38,872 nucleotides of DNA from Lachnospiraceae bacterium UBA1683 (GTDB lineage Bacteria > Bacillota > Clostridia > Lachnospirales > Lachnospiraceae), in the NCBI GenBank assembly GCA_002320245.1, contig DCKD01000071.1:1-38872 (forward strand), given 5' to 3'. Shown here piece after piece: positions 1 to 7,265 of this stretch. The notes below the pieces were generated by a model. That model was given only the letters and a program-made list of their open reading frames with translations, had not been told where the DNA came from and did not search any database. The translations under genes were made by a program, and so were the position numbers. How positions within the stretch are numbered: position 1 is the first letter of the stretch; every line of letters starts with the position of its first letter.

Positions 1-48
1 ACAGCCTCTGGTAAAGCCGCCAATAACTCACCTTGCTACTTCATTGTT

Positions 49-681
49 TCAAACTTTCTCATTCCACTTTTTGTAGATGCCTTCAATTGCATCTGCCACA
101 CCATCCAGTCCCAGTAAGCTGGAGTTGAACAGCATCTGGTGGGACTCGATGGTTCCCCACTGACGCTCCGTATGCTCCTCATAATATGCCTTTCGCGTCC
201 TGTCCACCTGCTTAATCTTCTCCCATGCTTTTTTCTCATTCAGCCCGTAAAGTTTCATAATTCTGCGAATCCGGTCATCCTTATATGCATATATAAATGT
301 ATTGATGCAGTTTGAATAATCCCCAAGCACGTAATCTGCACATCTGCCGACAAAGATACAGGAGCCGCGGCTGGCAAGCTTCTGAACAATCTGCGCCTGC
401 ATCTCATATACTTTGTCCGTCAATGGTTCTTCATATTCCTTGCCGTTCATAAACAGGATGTAATCTCCTGAACCAAGCACTGCGGATGACATGTACCTGC
501 CAAGCAGATTCTCATCTACACGCTGTGCCTCTTCCGGTTGAATCTTCAGTTCCTTCGCCGCCATACGGATCAGGTTGTGATCATACAGCGGAATATTCAG
601 CCGCTCTGACAGGCGGTTGCCAATCTCATGTCCCCCGCTGCCGAATTGTCTGCCAATTGTAATAATAATGTTGTCCGTCAT
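49..681 (-). CDS. Cytidylate kinase-like family protein
   Basis: A P-loop kinase-like protein of 210 residues. The N-terminus carries the glycine-rich nucleotide loop IGRQFGSGGHEIG, followed by the SERLNIPLYDHNLI segment typical of the 'cytidylate kinase-like' family that is widespread in Clostridia. A second conserved block, GSCIFVGRCADYVL, lies near residue 110. The family is related to CMP kinase, but the members in this branch have no established substrate, so a nucleotide phosphotransferase role is inferred. I chose the ATG at 681 because GGAGGT (691-696) sits 9 nt upstream; an upstream ATG at 705 lacks such a site. It reads leftward as the last complete gene at this edge, and its upstream neighbour is the gene-free stretch 682-1365. 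No promoter was assigned. Confidence 0.85.
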   Translation of the reverse strand: MTDNIIITIGRQFGSGGHEIGNRLSERLNIPLYDHNLIRMAAKELKIQPEEAQRVDENLLGRYMSSAVLGSGDYILFMNGKEYEEPLTDKVYEMQAQIVQKLASRGSCIFVGRCADYVLGDYSNCINTFIYAYKDDRIRRIMKLYGLNEKKAWEKIKQVDRTRKAYYEEHTERQWGTIESHQMLFNSSLLGLDGVADAIEGIYKKWNEKV

Positions 682-1365
682 AAAGCATCTACCTCCATCT
701 GACATTAAATGTTGATTACAGCGTCAAAAGCCATCTCATGCGTCGTGCCTGCACGTAAGTAGGAGAATGGATTTATGATGCACCCCTACATGAGGAAGAA
801 GTGGAGAAGAGGCTCCATGAATTCCGAATGTAGGGCAGGATTGCGGAAGCTGCAAAGCAGCGAAACAATCCATAAGTAGTTTTGACACTCCAATCAATGT
901 TGCTCCCTCATAATAATTCCCGATAATGAGCATTGTTGTATGTCTTTATTATAACGCAGCAGGATGTGAATTGCTATGATAATTTGTTGGCTCTGAACAG
1001 TTACGATAATTTTCCTTGCCTCCCAAACACCAGTTATGTTACAATGAATACACCTAAATCATTAGGACACATTTCAAACATTCTTTTTATCTATTACAGA
1101 TGGGAGTATCTCTCCCATTCAGACAGGCAGACTCGCCTGATATTCAATGTTTGAAAACCGGTAGCAGTTCAGCTTTCCGGCAGAACTGCTGCGCATCCTG
1201 TCATTTTGAATTGCCTTTGACGATAGGCAGGATGCACTCAAGTCATAACGTGCATCCTTGTACTCAATCAGTGTTATGATTGAGTACGGGTTGAACCGTT
1301 ACGAAAACAGGACAATTTTTGTCATTGGTACGGAAGTACCGGAAAGCACGAGGTGTTAACAAAAT
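682..1365. other. Gene-free stretch between divergent genes
   Basis: No convincing gene is visible in this 684-bp stretch between the divergent cytidylate kinase-like and Rpn genes. A minus-strand open frame at 736-933 has no ribosome site and looks accidental. The right half holds three consecutive hairpins (listed separately). The 16-mer ggctctgaacagttac at about 983-998 recurs just beyond the clpB stop codon, near 9938-9953, which suggests a dispersed intergenic repeat. The rest shows nothing I can assign. Confidence 0.5.
1163..1287. repeat. Cluster of three hairpins upstream of the Rpn-family gene
   Basis: Three inverted repeats follow one another. The first is agcagttc (1163-1170) with gaactgct (1183-1190). 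The second is gcatcctg (1193-1200) with caggatgc (1228-1235). The third is gtactcaatca (1260-1270) with tgattgagtac (1277-1287), a perfect 11-bp stem with a 6-nt loop. None is followed by a clear T-run on the plus strand, so they are not obvious terminators. They could be a dispersed repeat or a structured leader of the downstream gene. Confidence 0.6.
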
Positions 1366-2325
1366 ATGGGAAAAAGTAACGTTGTAATCAGGCAATGGCT
1401 GTCGAACAAAGAGCGGTTTGCCAGTTTTGTCAATGGAGCATTGTTTCAGGGAATGCAGGTTTTTCATGCAGATAAGCTCAGGCAAGACGATGGGCAGCAA
1501 GGAGTTGTGTTAAAAAATGCCGAAGGGAAGTCAATCGCGGTGGAACGCTACCGGGATATCACAATGACCGCACAGGACGAAACAAAGATTATAATTCTTG
1601 CCTGTGAAAATCAGGAAGAGATCCACTATGCCATGCCGGTCAGGAATATGCTCTATGACGCGCTGAGCTATATGGACCAGATTCGTGAAATCCGACAGCA
1701 GAGGAAGTCCGAAAAGCAACTACAGGGAAATGCCGAGTTCCTGTCAGGTCTGAAAAAGGCAGATATGCTATATCCGGTAATCACAATTGTATTTTACTAC
1801 GGTGAGGAAAGCTGGGATGGTCAAAAAGACTTGCATGGCTTACTTGGCATTGAACGAGAGGAATATAAAATGCTGAGAAAGTTTATTCCGAACTATGGGA
1901 TCAATCTAATTGCCCCAAAAGAAATGGAAGATTTAAAATGTTTCAGGAAAGATTTACAGATGGTGTTTGGGATGCTACAATACAGAAAAGACAAAACAGA
2001 TTTAATAAACTATGTAAAAAGTCACGAGGATTTTTTTGCAAATGTTGATATTGAAACTGGAAATGCTGTAAAAGTTCTGCTTGGTTCAGAGAAACTCATG
2101 CAGAATATAGAAAAGAATGAATCGGGAGGAATGAATATGTGCCAGGCGTTGGATGAACTATATCAGGATGGTGTGAATCAGGGATTTGAGCAGGGCGTAA
2201 AAGCATTGATAGAAACTTGCCGGGAACTGGGAATGTCCAGAGAGGACACGTTCACTAAGGTCAGAGAAAAATGTACGGTTTCCAAAGAAACTACGGAGGA
2301 TTATTTAATGAAATATTGGAACTGA
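1366..2325 (+). CDS. Rpn-family recombination-promoting nuclease / PD-(D/E)XK-like protein
   Basis: A 319-residue protein resembling the Rpn (formerly 'putative transposase', YhgA-like) family common in Lachnospiraceae. The features used are an N-terminal block (FASFVNGALFQG), a central block ending in YPVITIVFYYGEESWDG, and a C-terminal helical tail with a short repeat-like stretch (DGVNQGFEQGVKALIETCRELG). Family members such as E. coli RpnA are DNA endonucleases that promote RecA-independent recombination; whether this copy is active is unknown. The ATG at 1366 is preceded by GAGGTG (1350-1355) with about 10 nt spacing. The gene stands alone, after a hairpin cluster and immediately before a MITE-like element. 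Such genes often occur as multiple copies within one genome. Confidence 0.8.
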   Translation: MGKSNVVIRQWLSNKERFASFVNGALFQGMQVFHADKLRQDDGQQGVVLKNAEGKSIAVERYRDITMTAQDETKIIILACENQEEIHYAMPVRNMLYDALSYMDQIREIRQQRKSEKQLQGNAEFLSGLKKADMLYPVITIVFYYGEESWDGQKDLHGLLGIEREEYKMLRKFIPNYGINLIAPKEMEDLKCFRKDLQMVFGMLQYRKDKTDLINYVKSHEDFFANVDIETGNAVKVLLGSEKLMQNIEKNESGGMNMCQALDELYQDGVNQGFEQGVKALIETCRELGMSREDTFTKVREKCTVSKETTEDYLMKYWN

Positions 2326-2331
2326 ATTTTA

Positions 2332-2464
2332 CTAGTACATCGTAAACTAAATACGTGCTGCATATGCGCAGGATGACTTTTTGAGAGCGCTGAGGCTTTT
2401 ATGTCAGTGCAATCGGAAAGCCAGACAAGTGAGTGTGGTGCCTATTTAGCAGACGATGTACTAG
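2332..2464. mobile_element. MITE-like element with terminal inverted repeats
   Basis: A 133-bp non-coding unit bounded by a perfect 12-bp inverted repeat, ctagtacatcgt (2332-2343) and acgatgtactag (2453-2464). After three unpaired bases the arms continue with ctaaata / tatttag, giving termini of about 22 bp. It sits between the convergent Rpn gene and acyltransferase gene. Its right terminus contributes the TAG stop codon (2461-2463) of the acyltransferase. No transposase is encoded, so this would be a non-autonomous element. A dispersed palindromic repeat is the alternative. Confidence 0.6.
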
Positions 2465-3489
2465 GTAATCCTTGTTCCGCACGGCAGTTGACGAATCAGA
2501 TAGACGCATCCAAAGGATATCATCAATATCACCAATGTCAGCGCCGGTATAGCAAGGTACGCCGATACCGCCTCCGGCTCAATATATTTTTTATAATTAT
2601 CCAGAAAAAGAATATGAATCAGGTAGATGCCAAAGGAACACGTGCACCATGTATCTACCGCTTTTTCTGTTCTTTCTTTTAATCGTATCTGTCCATTTTT
2701 AATCCGAAGCATCAGTGCAAAGAATGATGCACCGCTCAAAATCACAAGCGGACAGCCATATTCCAGAAATCGTTCGTAATGCTCCCCTGTCCATGAACTG
2801 ACACTTGCAGTTAATATGATATTCAGTATATTGCTTACAAGAAAAATTGCAAACAGAACTTTGGTTGATATATGTTCCTGTGTTCTGTATTTATATAGGA
2901 AGTAACCAAGAAAGAAATAGAACGTATATACTTTGTCTCCAATCAGCGGAAGGTCATAAAAAAATTCCACGTTCATCATAGACATATTATACATAACAAT
3001 AACTACTACACTTATAATCCCGCACAATGCCAAATCCAGCTTTCGGTTCATCCCTCTGCACATAATCTGGAAAAAGGGCAGTACGACATAAATCGGAATC
3101 ATTGCGTACAGATACCAGAGATGCGGTTCTGCCGGCACATACAAAAGTTCAAACAAACTGCACGGCGTTCCCATATAAACCCGGTTATGCACACAATACA
3201 CGAGACTCCAGAACAACAGCACAACAATAAATCTTCCTGTCCGCCTTATGTTTTTCTCAAACGGCTCGTCCCTTCCGAGCAATAACGCCCCGCTCAGCAT
3301 AAAAAAGGACGGAACGCTTACTCTTGCAAATGTATCCATGATTAACGCAAACCAGTATTCTCCTGTGCTCACTTTGCCAAATGCGCGGCAAAAATAATTT
3401 GTAACATGGATGACAATAACCATAATGAACGAGATGGTACGAATCAATTCTAAGTTGTAATTTTTTTGTTTCTTTTTTTCCGTTTTCAT
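2461..3489 (-). CDS. Membrane acyltransferase (acyltransferase-3 family)
   Basis: A 342-residue polytopic membrane protein of the acyltransferase-3 (OafA/YrhL-like) family. These proteins transfer acetyl or similar groups to surface glycans or lipids. The N-terminal pattern NLELIRTISFIMVIVIHV contains the first helix with the conserved Arg and His, and VSVPSFFMLSGALLLG is the usual second conserved block. About ten hydrophobic segments follow. The start ATG at 3489 overlaps the end of dinB (ATGA overlap), so translation is probably coupled. The stop codon lies inside the terminal inverted repeat of a MITE-like element, and the last residues (LPCGTRIT) end abruptly after the final membrane helix, so a few C-terminal residues may have been replaced. 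The substrate cannot be deduced. Confidence 0.85.
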   Translation of the reverse strand: MKTEKKKQKNYNLELIRTISFIMVIVIHVTNYFCRAFGKVSTGEYWFALIMDTFARVSVPSFFMLSGALLLGRDEPFEKNIRRTGRFIVVLLFWSLVYCVHNRVYMGTPCSLFELLYVPAEPHLWYLYAMIPIYVVLPFFQIMCRGMNRKLDLALCGIISVVVIVMYNMSMMNVEFFYDLPLIGDKVYTFYFFLGYFLYKYRTQEHISTKVLFAIFLVSNILNIILTASVSSWTGEHYERFLEYGCPLVILSGASFFALMLRIKNGQIRLKERTEKAVDTWCTCSFGIYLIHILFLDNYKKYIEPEAVSAYLAIPALTLVILMISFGCVYLIRQLPCGTRIT

Positions 3490-4721
3490 TTCTTTCTTCC
3501 TGATTTATTTTTATCTGGAGAGGTATGATACAGCGTACTGGCTTTGACAACTGCATCTTTACCGAACCGGTTTCGGATTTCATCCATTGCCGCATTTAAT
3601 TTCTGATGTTTCTCATCCGGTGGTTTTGGCAGGTCAATGTCGAATATGGATAATTGTTCCGGCTCCGATATATCTACCAGTTTTGATGTCCGGATTCCGA
3701 GCAAACGTACCGGTTCCCCGCTCCACGATTCCCGAAACAATTGGCAGGCAGTCTCATAAAGAACCTTTTCTTCATCCGTCGGTTTTAGCAACTGCATCTG
3801 ATGAGACATAGTCTGAAAATCATGATACTTTACTTCCATGCTAACCATGCTTGCTTTCTGTCCTGCCTTCCGCAATCTGGCACTCACACTTTCTGCAAGT
3901 TTCTGAAATACCGGCTGCACTTCCTCATATGTCTCTGCATCCTCACACAGTGTTGTCGAATTCCCGATTCCCTTTGCCTCTCCACGCTCCGACTGTATTT
4001 CTGAATTGTCTATTCCATTTGCAAACCTCCACAGCATTCTCCCATGGCTCTTTAGATGCAGTTCAATCAACTCCGGATTGGACCGTGCCAAATCTCCAAT
4101 CGTGTAAATCTCCAGCTTTTTCAGCGTGTCTACACTGGAGTGTCCCGCCATAAATAAATCGTTAACCGGCAGCGGCCACATCTTCAGCGGCACCTCCTGA
4201 GGAAATAAGGTATGCACTTTATCCGGCTTTTCAAAATCTGACGCCATCTTCGCCAATAATTTATTGGAGGAAATTCCTATATTTACCGTAAAACCAAATT
4301 GTTTCTTTACTCCGTTTTTTATTTCAAGCGCAGCATCCACAGGAGATGGATATTTATCTGCAATTCCGGTAAAATCCATGTAGCATTCATCTACACTGAC
4401 CTGTTCAATTTCTGATGTATACGTGCGAAGGTAATCCATCAACCGGGCACTCTTCTCCCGGTACATCTTATGGTCCGGCGGCTCCATAACCAGATTCGGG
4501 CACTTTCGAAAGGCATTCGCCACTGGTTCCCCGGTACGAATGCCATATCTTTTTGCCGAAATAGACTTCGCCAGCACAATCCCATGCCGCGACTTCTGAT
4601 CCCCGCCGATAATTGCGGGTATCTCCCGAATGTCTATGTCCGAACCATTCTTTAATTTTTCAACCGCCGTCCAGCTAAGGAACGCAGAATTTACATCTAT
4701 ATGGAAAATGATAGTTGCCAT
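3486..4721 (-). CDS. dinB: DNA polymerase IV (Y-family translesion polymerase)
   Basis: A 411-residue Y-family DNA polymerase that copies damaged templates. The palm-domain metal ligands are visible in IIFHIDVNSAFLSW at the N-terminus and in SVDECYMDF around residues 102-110. A helix-hairpin-helix region (near TIGDLARSNPELI) and a C-terminal little-finger domain (about residues 240-355) follow. The length is normal for Clostridia. The ATG at 4721 has an AAAGGA-type site about 11 nt upstream, and a good promoter lies at 4781-4809. No LexA/DinR box was recognised. The gene overlaps the downstream acyltransferase by 4 nt, which is an unusual partner for a repair polymerase. Confidence 0.95.
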   Translation of the reverse strand: MATIIFHIDVNSAFLSWTAVEKLKNGSDIDIREIPAIIGGDQKSRHGIVLAKSISAKRYGIRTGEPVANAFRKCPNLVMEPPDHKMYREKSARLMDYLRTYTSEIEQVSVDECYMDFTGIADKYPSPVDAALEIKNGVKKQFGFTVNIGISSNKLLAKMASDFEKPDKVHTLFPQEVPLKMWPLPVNDLFMAGHSSVDTLKKLEIYTIGDLARSNPELIELHLKSHGRMLWRFANGIDNSEIQSERGEAKGIGNSTTLCEDAETYEEVQPVFQKLAESVSARLRKAGQKASMVSMEVKYHDFQTMSHQMQLLKPTDEEKVLYETACQLFRESWSGEPVRLLGIRTSKLVDISEPEQLSIFDIDLPKPPDEKHQKLNAAMDEIRNRFGKDAVVKASTLYHTSPDKNKSGRKK

Positions 4722-4780
4722 GCACTGGGTGTCCTTTCACTGCGTTATTTAGTTTATTCGATTGGTTTTGCCCTTTCTGT

Positions 4781-4809
4781 ATTGTAACATCTCAAACACC
4801 ATCTGTAAA
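4781..4809 (-). promoter_or_regulatory. Predicted sigma-A promoter for dinB
   Basis: On the minus strand TTTACA (4804-4809) and TACAAT (4781-4786) are separated by 17 nt, placing the start roughly 55 nt upstream of the dinB ATG. The site lies in the 107-bp gap after the sortase gene, so dinB can be transcribed independently of the pilus operon. Confidence 0.55.
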
Positions 4810-4828
4810 TCTGATCGCTATGATTATA

Positions 4829-5554
4829 TTAAACAATCACCCCAACCAGCACTTCCCTCTCGTTTGTCTCTCCTGCTGCACAGGTGCTCAACATTACAAT
4901 CCGGGCTTCCGCAGTTACCCCTGCCGCCCGTTTCTGTATCGCACGTGACTGAATCTCTGCCAGCAGGCGCTCCCTATCCTCTTCCGCCGCATCCCCGGGA
5001 CTGTAAATCTGATTATCATACGCATCCGTTTTAAAAAATGCAAAGAATTCTAATTTGTATTTTTTCTCACCGGAATAAAGCGTTCCGCCCGGATGGCTCT
5101 GAAAATATTCTGCATCTGCAAACTCGGTCAGTTCCCCGAACATTTTCTTTCTTTCCATATGATGACCGTAGATAATATTATTAAAATCCGAAAAATCCTT
5201 TTGGTTTCTGCAATCGAGAAACAAACTCCCCGACAGGGAGCTGTTTCCTTTTGCATCAGTATTTACATATTTTGAATTGTTATCTGCCTGCGTCAGCGGA
5301 TAATCGATATTGGTGTTATCAATTGTCAGCCATCCGATTACTTCCGGATTCTGCCGCATCAGCTCTGTATAGGAGTCGCCGTTTTCCGGATGAAAGGCCG
5401 CGTACTGCTCCGGGGATGCATCTGCATATACTGCATGGGTATCCCACAACGTATAGCCGCCATAGAGAAAAAGTACAATTCCCAACAGATACAGGATGAC
5501 GTTTACAACGCAATCCGCAGCCTTTATCATTCCCAATCCCAGTTTTTCTTTCAT
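4829..5554 (-). CDS. srtB: Class B sortase
   Basis: A 241-residue membrane-anchored transpeptidase. An N-terminal hydrophobic segment (about residues 15-35) precedes the sortase barrel. The catalytic triad is visible as His in YGHHM (about 131), Cys in LSTCAAG (about 224) and Arg in TNERE (about 233). The GWLTIDNTNIDYP and SGSLFLD blocks are typical of class B enzymes. As the last gene of the pilus operon it overlaps the backbone pilin gene by 4 nt (ATGA). It is therefore very likely the pilin-polymerising or wall-anchoring sortase for the two VPxTG proteins upstream. Class B sortases that assemble Spy0128-like pilins are known from streptococcal FCT loci. Confidence 0.93.
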   Translation of the reverse strand: MKEKLGLGMIKAADCVVNVILYLLGIVLFLYGGYTLWDTHAVYADASPEQYAAFHPENGDSYTELMRQNPEVIGWLTIDNTNIDYPLTQADNNSKYVNTDAKGNSSLSGSLFLDCRNQKDFSDFNNIIYGHHMERKKMFGELTEFADAEYFQSHPGGTLYSGEKKYKLEFFAFFKTDAYDNQIYSPGDAAEEDRERLLAEIQSRAIQKRAAGVTAEARIVMLSTCAAGETNEREVLVGVIV

Positions 5555-6615
5555 TTACGTTTTGCAAGGAACGTCACTGCAATTATTGCGGCAGCTCCCA
5601 CAAGCATCAGGATATACGGCAGCAAATTCACAATTACGCCTGTAATCGGCACATTGTCAAACGTATTTGTATAGACAACTGCGTTTTCATTTTCTCCAAC
5701 CAGATTTGTATTTCCAGCTTTTGCTGTTGCCAGGGATTCTCCCTTTTTTGCAGACTCTTTGACTGTCTGTGTTCCATTTTCTACGACGGTGACCTCCGGC
5801 GTATAGTTTGCTGTTCCCTCTTCTGTTACCACATACCGTGTCCCGGCGGGAAGATTTTCAAACACAAGGCTTTCCCCATTGTGCAATTCAAATGATTTTT
5901 CCTCGCCTGCCGCACATATCACTGTCTCACTTCCGATTTTTCCGGTAAAAGTATCCGAATCTGCAGTTGCTGATTTGAGAAATGTAATCGTAAATCCGAA
6001 GTCCTTTGTCTTGTCAGCCATATCTCCCTTTGTATTCTTTTTTATACTTAAAGATGTATTTTCGTTTTTTAATACATTTGTAAATGACATATCATCCACT
6101 TTCACACCTGAGCTGCTTTCTGCTGTAATATCACTGATATAAAGTCCGTTTTCCCCATTCATTACACGGACCCGCATCGTATATGTTTCTGTTGAATACA
6201 CCATGACTTCTCCGGTTTTCAGGTTGTAGGTATTCGCATTTTCAATTACAGTATATACATATTCGCCCGCATGTGGAAATGTACCGAATGTGATATTTCC
6301 GGTCTTTTCAAGCTGATAGATTCCATTTGACAAATCACCTTTTTCATCGGAAGACGAATACCCGATTGGCGCAATTTCCGCCTGTGGTGCATCTGCCGTA
6401 ATACTTTTAGCGGTAAATGTAAACGAACCGGTTGGTACAGTAATCCCCTCTGCCATTTCCAGAAACTTTGTCACATGTGCGGACGCATCACTTCCATCAC
6501 TTCCCCCGGTTCCGATTGTTGGTGTGTCTGCCGCCGTTACGGTCATTGTCCCCATACAAATTGTCATCGCCGCAACTCCAACGCTCACCACTGATTTCCA
6601 AACATGTTTCTTCAT
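5551..6615 (-). CDS. Spy0128/FctA-type backbone pilin with sortase signal
   Basis: A 354-residue surface protein with a signal peptide (hydrophobic region about residues 8-28 ending in TVTAA), two tandem Spy0128/FctA-like pilin domains (about 40-175 and 185-315), and a C-terminal sorting signal (VPITG, hydrophobic helix, AKRK tail). The domains carry the aromatic-rich GEYVYTVIEN segment, whose Glu is the usual isopeptide-bond catalyst, and the later RYVVTEE motif. It probably forms the pilus shaft through covalent linkage by the adjacent class B sortase. The ATG at 6615 follows GGAGGG at about 8 nt spacing. The gene lies 20 nt after the signal-peptidase-like gene and overlaps srtB, so the operon is tightly packed. 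Confidence 0.88.
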   Translation of the reverse strand: MKKHVWKSVVSVGVAAMTICMGTMTVTAADTPTIGTGGSDGSDASAHVTKFLEMAEGITVPTGSFTFTAKSITADAPQAEIAPIGYSSSDEKGDLSNGIYQLEKTGNITFGTFPHAGEYVYTVIENANTYNLKTGEVMVYSTETYTMRVRVMNGENGLYISDITAESSSGVKVDDMSFTNVLKNENTSLSIKKNTKGDMADKTKDFGFTITFLKSATADSDTFTGKIGSETVICAAGEEKSFELHNGESLVFENLPAGTRYVVTEEGTANYTPEVTVVENGTQTVKESAKKGESLATAKAGNTNLVGENENAVVYTNTFDNVPITGVIVNLLPYILMLVGAAAIIAVTFLAKRK

Positions 6616-6635
6616 TCTTAAAACCCTCCGTTTTT

Positions 6636-7121
6636 CTACAGTCTGCTCCGTCGTATAATTGTAATCACTCTTCCATATGTGTCCTCTATATTCACCGGTC
6701 CGAAAATCCGACTGTCCTTAACATGCTCACGGGCATCTCCAAGCAGGAACACCTGTCCCTCTTTCAAGGTGACAGGAAATGAAATTCCATCTTGCAATCT
6801 TAATGTTTTTTCGTAAATCTCCGTTTCCTGAATTAATGCCCCATTCACCAGAAGCCCCTCTTTACTGATATCTACCGTATCGCCTGCAACGGCAAGCACG
6901 CGGAGCACTTGTTTGGTACCGTCTGTTTTGTACACAATAGCATCCCGAAACCGATAGTCTTTATCCAGCCGATAGCACAAGACGACATCTCCCTGTTTCA
7001 CTGCCGGATTCATGCCGCTATCTGAGCATCGAAAGATGGAAAAGCAAAACCCAAACAGGATAAAAACGGTTCCAATTAATAAACTAATTTTTATCAAAAG
7101 AATGATTAATCTTTCTTTCAT
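6636..7121 (-). CDS. Signal peptidase I-like protein without catalytic dyad (SipA-like)
   Basis: A 161-residue protein with one N-terminal membrane helix (about residues 5-30) and the signal peptidase I fold, shown by the box SGMNPAVKQGDVV, the box VLRVLAVAGDTVDI and the later FLLGDAREHVKDSRIFGPV. In active enzymes the nucleophilic Ser immediately precedes Met of SMxP and the general-base Lys precedes Arg of KRV. Here those positions are Gly36 and Leu73. Loss of both residues matches what is known for streptococcal SipA, a pilus-assembly factor rather than a peptidase. It sits between tip pilin and backbone pilin, as SipA does in FCT loci. The ribosome site is weak (GGAAGAAAG), and a 31-bp repeat array lies directly upstream. 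Confidence 0.85.
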   Translation of the reverse strand: MKERLIILLIKISLLIGTVFILFGFCFSIFRCSDSGMNPAVKQGDVVLCYRLDKDYRFRDAIVYKTDGTKQVLRVLAVAGDTVDISKEGLLVNGALIQETEIYEKTLRLQDGISFPVTLKEGQVFLLGDAREHVKDSRIFGPVNIEDTYGRVITIIRRSRL

Positions 7122-7125
7122 ATAT

Positions 7126-7249
7126 TATTTCTTTCTTCCATACGTTATTTTTTCATGTTATTTTTCCTTCACGTTATTCTTCTTCATGTTATTTTTCCTT
7201 CACGTTATTTTTCTTCATGCTATTTTTCCTTCACGTTATTTTTTTACAT
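7126..7249 (-). repeat. 31-bp tandem repeat array between pilus genes
   Basis: Four consecutive 31-bp units fill the gap between the VWA pilin and the SipA-like gene: 7219-7249, 7188-7218, 7157-7187 and a more diverged 7126-7156. On the minus strand each unit begins with ATG and contains two half-repeats of about 15 bp (atgaagaaaaataac and gtgaaggaaaaata). The two central units each encode a nonapeptide MKKNNVKEK followed by TAA. The outer units read ATG-TAA or ATG-AAA-AAA-TAA. The array lies immediately before the SipA-like start codon, where it could affect translation. Confidence 0.8.
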
Positions 7250-7265
7250 GCAATTTTTCTGTACG

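Noticed and set aside
736..933. Minus-strand open frame of 65 codons
   Set aside because: No ribosome site, no recognisable domain and intergenic position; probably accidental or part of a repeat.
7130..7265. CRISPR-like array
   Set aside because: The units are contiguous 31-bp tandem repeats without spacers and no cas genes are nearby.
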